DNA of 6,961 bases, taken from positions 1 through 6,961 of the forward strand of contig DAHVAB010000133.1 of the NCBI GenBank assembly GCA_027314825.1, given 5' to 3'. This DNA comes from Solirubrobacterales bacterium (GTDB lineage Bacteria; Actinomycetota; Thermoleophilia; Solirubrobacterales; Solirubrobacteraceae). The translations under genes were made by a program, and so were the position numbers. Under the pieces are notes generated by a model. It saw only the letters and a list, made by a program, of their open reading frames with translations. It was not told the DNA's origin and ran no database searches. Shown here one piece after another: positions 1 through 3,900 of the stretch. Numbering within the stretch: the first letter of the stretch is position 1; each line of letters starts with the position of its first letter.

Positions 1-53
1 GGCGGGCAGCATAGACGCTTGCGATAGCGCGGCGCCATGCGTCGCGTCCGCGC

Positions 54-75
54 ACGTTGTTCAAGCGGTCAACGT
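54..75. repeat. Inverted repeat, 6-bp arms
   Basis: ACGTTG at 54-59 is the exact reverse complement of CAACGT at 70-75, with a 10-nt spacer. It directly abuts the next inverted repeat at 76. Alone it could be chance. Confidence 0.35.
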
Positions 76-96
76 CGCACGCGATCGACGCGTGCG
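76..96. repeat. Inverted repeat, 8-bp arms
   Basis: CGCACGCG at 76-83 and CGCGTGCG at 89-96 are perfect reverse complements around the 5-nt spacer ATCGA. It is the longest-armed of the three in this cluster. It could be a protein-binding site or an RNA hairpin; there is no T-run after it, so an intrinsic terminator is unlikely. Confidence 0.45.
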
Positions 97-107
97 GGCG
101 TGCGCAC

Positions 108-127
108 ATCCGCCGACATAGGCGGAT
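108..127. repeat. Inverted repeat, 7-bp arms
   Basis: ATCCGCC at 108-114 and GGCGGAT at 121-127 are perfect reverse complements around GACATA. It lies about 100 bp upstream of the putative -10 box of the Mrr fragment. That is rather far for a simple repressor site. Confidence 0.4.
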
Positions 128-229
128 CGGCCGGTCGCTGCGCGGCGTCAGGCACCGCGGCCCCTCATGTGGCCAGGGGGTGTAGAGCGAGCCGACAGAA
201 CCGGGATGGCGTCAGCCGAACCGTCTGGA

Positions 230-241
230 TAGTCTCTCACC
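230..241 (+). promoter_or_regulatory. Putative -10 box for a leaderless transcript (Mrr fragment)
   Basis: TAGTCT at 230-235 fits the actinobacterial -10 pattern TANNNT and is followed after exactly 6 nt by the GTG at 242. With this spacing transcription would begin at or next to the start codon. I see no Shine-Dalgarno before that start and no convincing -35 box. Similar arrangements precede two other genes in the window (1781 minus, 2006 plus). Confidence 0.45.
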
Positions 242-622
242 GTGGTGATCGATCCGGGGGATCCGCAGGTCGTGGGTGATGCCGAGCCACCCCGTGCCCC
301 CACCACGGAGGAGCTGCTTCACCCGGTGTTGCAGGTGCTCTCGGATGGGCAGACACGCGACGTTCGGGCCGTCGCGGAGATGGTGGCCGACCTGCTTGAT
401 CTCGATGAGGCCGCGCGGGCGCTGAAGGTGCCCTCGGGCATGTCGCGCGTCGAGCACAGGGTCGGTTGGGCACGCACGAGTCTGGTGAGGGCTGGTCTCC
501 TCGAGCAGCCGCGCGAGTCGGCGATGAGGATCACCGACGCCGGACGATACACGATGGAGTCTTCGCCCTTGCGAGGAGCGACGCTGCTGAGTATCTGGCG
601 GCCTTCAATCCGCTTTGCCTGA
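242..622 (+). pseudogene. Mrr-type restriction protein, N-terminal fragment
   Basis: The 126-residue frame resembles the winged-helix N-terminal domain of Mrr restriction proteins (Mrr_N). Residues 27-50 carry the HPVLQVLSDGQ start and the first helices, residues 66-88 read SGMSRVEHRVGWARTSLVRA followed by GLLE, and residues 96-101 read RITDAG. This domain contacts DNA in the family. Likeness stops near residue 104-108 (about nt 555), and the last residues look like out-of-frame translation. The nuclease domain that should follow, which in Mrr enzymes cuts modified DNA, is absent. Immediately downstream, in another frame, lies the C-terminus of a UvrD-like helicase, so a deletion probably removed the rest of this gene and most of the helicase. 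GTG 242 is chosen because a TANNNT box sits 6 nt upstream. The piece may still be made as a small DNA-binding protein. Confidence 0.7.
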
Positions 623-873
623 GATACCGTGCAAACTCGGCTCGGGGCGTGGATCTCCCATTCATGAACATAGGCGTTGCGAAGGGGATGGACGTCGAGC
701 GGGTGTTGATCTGGCCGACCGAGCGGATGGAACGGTTTCTGGATCGGGGCGACGAACTCTCTGGCAAAGCGTGTTGCGATCTCTATGTGGCCGTCACGAG
801 GGCGCGTGCGAGCGTTGCATTTGCCGTTAAGAAGCCAGATGACGTCGGCCTGCCGGTCTGGCGGCCCGGATAG
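577..873 (+). pseudogene. UvrD/Rep-like SF1 helicase, C-terminal fragment
   Basis: This stretch, in a different frame from the Mrr piece, encodes the end of a superfamily 1 helicase. MNIGVAKGMDVERVLI (from nt 664) matches the motif V region, where UvrD proteins usually have a KAKGLEF-type sequence. LYVAVTRARASVAF (from nt 781) matches motif VI, whose arginine contacts ATP. The ending GLPVWRPG before the TAG at 871-873 looks like a natural C-terminus. Full-length relatives run to many hundreds of residues; only about 99 remain, with no Walker A or B, so it cannot act as a helicase. The frame is open back past 556, but likeness starts only around 577. Helicases of this type often lie beside restriction genes, so both remnants may come from one defence locus. 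Confidence 0.75.
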
Positions 874-1131
874 GACGAGCTCGGCTTGTCGCGTTTTGTA
901 GGCGTGTGGTGAGGCGATGTCCGCGCGGTGGGTGGTGGCGGTCCGACTGCAGCCGTGAGGCTTACTGGCGGCACGGCAGGCAGCGACGGCGCTACGAAGC
1001 CCGTGTCCCGTTCCTCAGTGCAGACCGATCTCGCGGGTTCCGGTCATATGCCCGCTGCCCGGTTGCCGAAGCGAGACGGCTGTCTGGTCCGATGCGCCAA
1101 CCCAGCGCTCACCGCTGTTACCCGCGTCGGG
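874..1131. other. Stretch with no recognisable gene
   Basis: Open frames on both strands in this 258-nt stretch look like chance translations rich in Arg, Pro and Ser, and I could match none to a family. It separates the helicase stump from the 3' end of the toxin gene, which reads towards it. It may contain decayed sequence from the lost part of the defence locus. Confidence 0.5.
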
Positions 1132-1152
1132 TCAGAGCTCGCGCGGTCTGAC
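1131..1152 (-). terminator. Weak hairpin at the toxin stop codon
   Basis: GTCAGA at 1131-1136 and TCTGAC at 1147-1152 are perfect reverse complements around a 10-nt G/C loop and span the TGA of the toxin gene. There is no T-run on the minus-strand 3' side, so terminator function is doubtful. It may be chance. Confidence 0.2.
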
Positions 1153-1524
1153 GGCGACGCCGAGCCTGGCGACACCGCGGAGCAGGCGCTCGTCAACGCT
1201 CACAAGCCGGCAGCCGAGGATTTGGGCGAGCGCGACGTACTGTGCGTCGTACACCTTCGCCCATCCAAGCTCGTCGGCCACGCGCCAGGCGGCTTCGATC
1301 AGGCTTGCCGGACGGCGGATCTTCACCGGAGCCTCCAGGAGGCGCGTGAGCATCGTCTTCGCTCGCGCCTTGGTGATCTCTTCTCGCCATGCCATCTCAT
1401 GCAGCACCGAGCTCGCCTCGACGAGCATGAGCTGTGGCGCCACGAGCTCGTGCCCTCTCAAGCGAGCGAAGCCCACCGGCGTGTGGCACGCGGCAACCGC
1501 CACCGACGCGTCGAGAACGAGCAT
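1132..1524 (-). CDS. vapC: VapC-like PIN-domain toxin ribonuclease
   Basis: The 130-residue product has the layout of a VapC toxin, a PIN-domain Mg2+-dependent ribonuclease that cuts RNA when its antitoxin is lost. The four acidic residues expected at the active site are in order: D5 in MLVLDASVAV, E36 in LMLVEASSVLHE, D93 in KVYDAQYVALA and D111 in LVSVDERL. Length is normal for the family and there is no disruption, so it should be active. It starts 5 nt after the stop of the antitoxin gene. With no clear Shine-Dalgarno, it is probably translated by coupling to that gene. The gene points away from the DUF3800 gene and towards the helicase stump. The PIN toxin call is firm; the RNA target cannot be read from sequence. 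Confidence 0.9.
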   Translation of the reverse strand: MLVLDASVAVAACHTPVGFARLRGHELVAPQLMLVEASSVLHEMAWREEITKARAKTMLTRLLEAPVKIRRPASLIEAAWRVADELGWAKVYDAQYVALAQILGCRLVSVDERLLRGVARLGVAVRPREL

Positions 1525-1529
1525 GATCG

Positions 1530-1781
1530 TCAGTGGCCGCTGCGGGAGCGATGCAGAGCGGCGACCCAGTTCGGCGCAGGCGAGCCGTCATCGCCGACCT
1601 GCCACTCCTCCGGCAGATCGGCCATCGGGAACAGCGCGTCCTCGATCATCCGCAGGTCTCGGTCCTCGATCGCGTGATGTTGACCGACGCGCCGCGCCGG
1701 CAGGCGCCCTGAGCGAATCCAACGACGGATCGTCTCGGGATTCCGGCCCACCCGATCGGCAGCCTGGGCGACGGTCAGCAT
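1530..1781 (-). CDS. Excisionase/MerR-like antitoxin of the PIN toxin
   Basis: The 83-residue protein starts with a helix-turn-helix of the MerR/excisionase type at residues 2-44 (LTVAQAADRVGRNPETIRRW, then SGRLPARRVGQHHAIEDRDL). The C-terminal part (about 51-83) has the acidic and Trp-rich pattern LPEEWQVGDDGSPAPNWV. In partners of PIN toxins such a segment normally wraps the toxin. It should bind its own promoter together with VapC and repress the operon. Gene order antitoxin then toxin with a 5-nt gap is typical of vapBC. This is not the usual AbrB or RHH VapB, so I give no symbol. The ATG at 1781 is supported by a TANNNT box 7 nt upstream and no Shine-Dalgarno, which suggests a leaderless mRNA. 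Confidence 0.85.
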   Translation of the reverse strand: MLTVAQAADRVGRNPETIRRWIRSGRLPARRVGQHHAIEDRDLRMIEDALFPMADLPEEWQVGDDGSPAPNWVAALHRSRSGH

Positions 1782-1794
1782 GTGGACGATGCTA
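1782..1794 (-). promoter_or_regulatory. Putative -10 box for the leaderless toxin-antitoxin operon
   Basis: On the minus strand TAGCAT (plus coordinates 1789-1794) matches TANNNT and is followed after 7 nt by the antitoxin ATG. This places the predicted transcription start at the start codon. I found no good -35 box at 16 to 18 bp. Confidence 0.5.
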
Positions 1795-1826
1795 CGCCCT
1801 GCCGCGGCGGCACAGACGCTCCGCTC

Positions 1827-1979
1827 CTACGCCGCAAGCAGCTCATCCAGCGACCTGGAACAGAAGTAGCTGGAGTGCGTGCGCTTGACCGTCTGAAGCG
1901 AGTCGGCGCTCAGAAGCACGACATCGAGCTCGGGGCGGCCCCACGCCTGGCGCTCGGCCTGCCCGTACGCCCGCTGCGC
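1827..1979 (-). pseudogene. C-terminal stump of an unrecognised protein-coding gene
   Basis: Between two in-frame TAG codons on the minus strand lies a 50-codon frame with strong G/C at third positions and protein-like composition. It begins AQRAYGQAERQAWGRPE, continues LDVVLLSADSLQTVKRTHS, and ends with SLDELLAA before the stop at 1827-1829. No start codon lies at its beginning, because an in-frame stop at 1980-1982 precedes it. It therefore looks like the end of a gene whose front was lost or displaced. It lies 45 bp upstream of the antitoxin ATG on the same strand. I do not recognise the family. The alternating hydrophobic stretch LDVVLL followed by charged helices suggests the edge of an alpha/beta domain, but that is only a guess. 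Confidence 0.5.
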
Positions 1980-1991
1980 CTAAGCCGAAGG

Positions 1992-2005
1992 TAGCCTCCC
2001 GCATC
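1992..2005 (+). promoter_or_regulatory. Putative -10 box for the DUF3800 gene
   Basis: TAGCCT at 1992-1997 fits TANNNT and lies 8 nt before the GTG at 2006. The only purine-rich candidate ribosome site, GAAGG at 1987-1991, is 14 nt away and too far to be used comfortably. A leaderless or nearly leaderless transcript is therefore likely. Confidence 0.45.
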
Positions 2006-2659
2006 GTGGCGACCGTCTACATGTTCGGCGATGAGGCCGGCAACTTCGACTTCTCGCGGCACCCAGGGGCAAGCCGCTACTTCATCCTCGTGACGGTCAC
2101 GATGGGCGACTGCCAGGCTGGCGACCGCGTCCAAGCCCTTCGGCGTCGCCTCGCCTGGCGAGGCGTGCACCTCGGCGCGGTGCTGCACGCTACCGAGGAC
2201 CCGCAAGCGGTGAGGGATCAGGTCTTCGCCACGCTCCAACGCTGCGAGATGCGGGTCGACGCGACGATCGTCACCAAGGCGTCCGTGCCGACGGAGCTGC
2301 GCGACCCGCATCGGCTCTACCGCTACGCCTGGCACGAGCACTTCGGCCGCATAGCCAGCGAGGTCGCCAGCGCGGGCGATCGTCTTCTCGCGGTTGCCTC
2401 GGATCTCGGCACGCGAAAGCGCCGCGGCGCATTCCATATCGCCGTGGACGACGCCGTGCGCCGGTCGGCCCGCTGCTCTCACCGCGTGGCGTTCTGGCCC
2501 AACATGAGTGAGCCGTGTCTTGTGGTTGCCGACTACTGCACGTGGGCGATCCAGCGCCGGTGGGAGCGCGAGGATCGGCGCTCGCATGAGCTGATCGCGG
2601 ACAAGATCGCCTCGGAGGTCGAGGTCGCGCCGACGGCGGACGCCTCCGGAAACGAATAG
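2006..2659 (+). CDS. DUF3800 domain protein
   Basis: The 217-residue protein fits the DUF3800 family, predicted to have an RNase H-like fold and often found near mobile elements and defence genes; no biochemical role is firmly known to me. Family marks are the N-terminal strand with the acidic motif VYMFGDEAGNFDFS (D9, E10), then RYFILVTV at 24-31, LHATEDPQAVRDQVF at 60-74, the strand DATIVTKA at 85-92, and near the end LVVADYCTWAIQRRWERED (D176) followed by LIADKIASE. The acidic residues and H61 could form a metal site. GTG 2006 is chosen over ATG 2021, because the later start would remove the first strand and leave the acidic motif at the very N-terminus. Length is near normal; the last dozen residues diverge from what I expect. 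It is transcribed away from the toxin-antitoxin pair. Confidence 0.8.
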   Translation: MATVYMFGDEAGNFDFSRHPGASRYFILVTVTMGDCQAGDRVQALRRRLAWRGVHLGAVLHATEDPQAVRDQVFATLQRCEMRVDATIVTKASVPTELRDPHRLYRYAWHEHFGRIASEVASAGDRLLAVASDLGTRKRRGAFHIAVDDAVRRSARCSHRVAFWPNMSEPCLVVADYCTWAIQRRWEREDRRSHELIADKIASEVEVAPTADASGNE

Positions 2660-2687
2660 ACCCTCGTCGGCTAGCCGCTTGCGCAGC

Positions 2688-2705
2688 AGAGCCCGGGGGC
2701 TCTTT
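2688..2705 (+). terminator. Intrinsic-type terminator after the DUF3800 gene
   Basis: AGAGCCC at 2688-2694 and GGGCTCT at 2697-2703 are perfect reverse complements with a very short loop (effectively 6 bp with loop CGGG), followed by TTT. It begins 29 nt after the stop codon. The short T-run is usual for high-GC bacteria. Confidence 0.6.
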
Positions 2706-2866
2706 CGCCGGTGAGGGTCTTGCGAACAGCATAGCGGCCGCGCGGGGCGCCGCCGCGCTCGTGCGGCAGACCCGTAAGGCTCGGTCGGAGACTACGGATG
2801 GTGGCGGGCGTGCGCGAGCCTATGGTTGATCGGCCTGAGCGCATCATGTACCCGCAGGGCGCGTAG

Positions 2867-2913
2867 CGAGAGCGACGGTCCGCGGGCCCGGTTCGCGGGC
2901 CGGCGGGCTCTCG
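2867..2913 (+). promoter_or_regulatory. Large potential RNA hairpin in the DUF6325 leader
   Basis: Three blocks pair in order: CGAGAGC (2867-2873) with GCTCTCG (2907-2913), CCGC (2880-2883) with GCGG (2903-2906), and GGCCCG (2885-2890) with CGGGCC (2896-2901). The loop is GTTCG. This gives 17 pairs with one G-G mismatch and a 6-nt bulge (2874-2879) on the 5' side. It lies 60 nt upstream of the start codon. No T-run follows, so it is not a standard terminator. It may be a leader RNA element or a processing site. Confidence 0.5.
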
Positions 2914-2925
2914 TCTCGGCGGGGC

Positions 2926-2952
2926 GCCGGTGGCGTTCGGGGTGACGCCGGC
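2926..2952 (+). promoter_or_regulatory. Small hairpin just before the DUF6325 ribosome binding site
   Basis: GGCGT at 2932-2936 pairs with ACGCC at 2945-2949, and GCC at 2926-2928 can pair with GGC at 2950-2952 if GGT is bulged. It ends 8 nt before the Shine-Dalgarno at 2961. It could influence ribosome access, but short hairpins are common at this GC content. Confidence 0.3.
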
Positions 2953-2973
2953 CAGCGACGAAAGGAAGCCGAG

Positions 2974-3414
2974 ATGGGCAATGACGAGGTTGACGAGATG
3001 GGGCCGATCGACTACCTGATCGTCGAGTGGCCGGATCGCCAGCCGACCGGGGAGGCCGCTCCATATCTTCTCGATCTCGTGGACCGTGGGCTCATACGGA
3101 TCCTGGATCTGGCTTTCCTCATCAAGGATGAGGACGGTTCGGTCACGCGCATGGAGGTGGCGGACGTGGGCGGACGGGTGAGCGAGTTCGCCGCCTTCGA
3201 GGGCGCCTCCTCGGGCATCCTCTCCGACGAGGACACCGCCGAGGCGGCCGCCGCGCTCGAACCGGGCACCTCGGCGGCGCTGCTCGTATACGAGAACCGG
3301 TGGGCGGCGCCATTCGCGGCCGCGCTGCGTCGCTCGGGTGCGCAGATGGTCGCCAGCGGGCGGATTCCGATCCAAGCGATGCTCGCCGCCCTGGAGGCGG
3401 CCGAGCGGTCCTGA
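2974..3414 (+). CDS. DUF6325 family protein
   Basis: The 146-residue acidic protein fits DUF6325, small actinobacterial proteins of unknown function. Typical segments are MGPIDYLIVEWPDRQPTGEA (residues 9-28), LVDRGLIRILDLAFLIKDEDG (36-56), the middle region with SGILSDEDTAEAAAALEPGT, and the ending ALLVYENRWAAPFAAALRRSG followed by GRIPIQAML. I see no signal peptide, membrane segment or catalytic motif, so a soluble cytoplasmic protein is likely. The fold may be two ferredoxin-like halves, but that is a guess. The ATG at 2974 has a good AAAGGA site at 2961-2966 with 7-nt spacing. The ATG at 2998 (MGPIDYL) is a possible second start with a weaker GAGG 8 nt upstream. It forms an operon with the SHOCT gene 10 nt downstream. 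Confidence 0.8.
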   Translation: MGNDEVDEMGPIDYLIVEWPDRQPTGEAAPYLLDLVDRGLIRILDLAFLIKDEDGSVTRMEVADVGGRVSEFAAFEGASSGILSDEDTAEAAAALEPGTSAALLVYENRWAAPFAAALRRSGAQMVASGRIPIQAMLAALEAAERS

Positions 3415-3419
3415 AGGAG
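3414..3419 (+). promoter_or_regulatory. Ribosome binding site that sets the SHOCT gene start
   Basis: AAGGAG at 3414-3419, overlapping the last base of the DUF6325 stop codon, sits 5 nt before ATG 3425. It supports this start over the longer frame that opens at 3338, whose extra N-terminus would lie inside the DUF6325 gene. Confidence 0.8.
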
Positions 3420-3424
3420 CAAGC

Positions 3425-3715
3425 ATGCCGGGATTGATCAGAGGCGTCGCCAGAACAGCGGTCGTCGCCGGGACGGCGACGGCGGTCAGCAACCGTGTCT
3501 CCCGCCGCCAGGGCGAACGCTGGCAGACCCAGCAGGAAGACGAATGGCAGGCCCAGCAGGCGCAGGCGCCACCTCCGCCACCCGCGCCGGCCGCGCCGGC
3601 CGCGCCTCAGAAGTCGACGGTGGATGAGCTCAAGGAGCTGGCCGAGCTCAAGCAGCAGGGCATCCTCACCGACGAGGAGCTCGCTGCGCAGAAGGCGAAG
3701 ATCCTGGCCGCCTGA
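3425..3715 (+). CDS. Small SHOCT-domain protein
   Basis: The 96-residue protein has three parts. The first 22 residues (GLIRGVARTAVVAGTATAV) form a weakly hydrophobic Ala/Val helix, too polar to be a clear membrane anchor. Residues 24-62 are Arg- and Gln-rich with repeated Trp-Gln and Gln-Gln steps, leading into a Pro/Ala run at 48-61. The end (about 65-94) is a SHOCT domain: VDELKELAELKQQGILTDEE, then AAQKAKILA. SHOCT is a short two-helix module found at the ends of many bacterial proteins, thought to mediate oligomerisation or binding. Start and operon placement follow from the AAGGAG site and the 10-nt gap after DUF6325. The pair probably acts together, but its task is unknown to me. Confidence 0.85.
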   Translation: MPGLIRGVARTAVVAGTATAVSNRVSRRQGERWQTQQEDEWQAQQAQAPPPPPAPAAPAAPQKSTVDELKELAELKQQGILTDEELAAQKAKILAA

Positions 3716-3727
3716 GCGACGGCGCTC
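3714..3727 (+). terminator. Weak hairpin at the SHOCT stop codon
   Basis: GAGCG at 3714-3718 pairs with CGCTC at 3723-3727 around ACGG, overlapping the TGA. No T-run follows. It could help end transcription of the DUF6325-SHOCT operon, but the evidence is weak. Confidence 0.25.
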
Positions 3728-3746
3728 GCAGCCGCCCCTGTGTGAC

Positions 3747-3774
3747 GGCCCCGGCCCCGGCCCCGGCCCCGGCC
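3747..3774. repeat. GGCCCC hexamer tandem repeat with G-quadruplex potential
   Basis: Four perfect copies of GGCCCC plus a partial fifth (GGCC) run from 3747 to 3774. The minus strand therefore carries four GGGG runs separated by CC, a spacing that can form a G-quadruplex. The plus strand could form an i-motif. The repeat lies between the SHOCT operon and the ABC operon. Copy number may be unstable in replication and in assembly. Confidence 0.8.
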
Positions 3775-3809
3775 TGCGCGAGCTCGCCGGCGCGCCCGCA
3801 GCGATGCAG

Positions 3810-3815
3810 TAGCCT
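3810..3815 (+). promoter_or_regulatory. Putative -10 box for the ABC exporter operon
   Basis: TAGCCT is identical to the hexamer placed before the DUF3800 gene and fits TANNNT. No convincing -35 box is seen. A start near 3822 would give a short leader that includes the mini-ORF at 3850-3900. Confidence 0.35.
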
Positions 3816-3849
3816 TGACCCAGGCATCGAATGGCCTGATTGGAGTGGG

Positions 3850-3900
3850 ATGCTGGGGATGATCGAGGAGAGCGAGCGGATGCGGCGGGCCGTGCCGTGA
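3850..3900 (+). CDS. Candidate 16-codon leader ORF coupled to the ABC ATPase
   Basis: ATG 3850 opens a 16-residue frame, MLGMIEESERMRRAVP, whose TGA (3898-3900) overlaps the ATPase start as GTGA. All 16 codons end in G or C, whereas the upstream codons of the same frame and the ATPase frame across this stretch have mixed third bases. A GGAG lies 4 nt upstream, which is rather close. I know of no family for it. Two readings fit: a leader peptide that brings ribosomes to the ATPase start, which has no good Shine-Dalgarno of its own, or the end of a decayed upstream gene. An internal ATG at 3859 is another possible start. Confidence 0.4.
   Translation: MLGMIEESERMRRAVP

Larger units (their letters stand above)
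1..229. other. Gene-free stretch with three consecutive inverted repeats
   Basis: I see no convincing coding region here; the open frames are Arg/Ser/Gly-rich and match no family I recognise. The stretch contains three short perfect inverted repeats one after another (54-75, 76-96, 108-127), listed separately. It ends in a likely -10 box for the Mrr fragment. It could be an old intergenic region or a degraded gene. Confidence 0.5.
2706..2960 (+). other. Long 5' region of the DUF6325 operon
   Basis: I find no gene here. A possible -10 box, TATGGT at 2821-2826, fits TANNNT but has no matching -35 and is weak. If used, it gives a leader of about 140 nt that contains the large hairpin at 2867-2913 and a smaller one at 2926-2952. 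The part from 2706 to 2820 shows nothing I can interpret. Confidence 0.4.

Noticed and set aside
928..1677. 249-residue open frame on the plus strand
   Set aside because: It overlaps the PIN toxin and part of the antitoxin in antisense; the minus-strand reading has clear family motifs and catalytic residues, whereas this one has none.
1910..2587. 225-residue open frame on the minus strand opposite DUF3800
   Set aside because: The plus-strand frame carries DUF3800 motifs; the minus frame is an antisense shadow. The real coding signal on the minus strand nearby is in another frame (1827-1979).
2671..3492. 273-residue open frame on the minus strand across the DUF6325 gene
   Set aside because: Mostly antisense to DUF6325 and its leader; its last 50 residues looked somewhat protein-like but matched nothing I know, and the hairpin terminator of DUF3800 sits inside its end.
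3840..3896. N-terminal extension of the ABC ATPase from TTG 3840
   Set aside because: The added codons have many A/T third bases and look unlike protein, while the family normally starts a few residues before the first strand, which fits GTG 3897.
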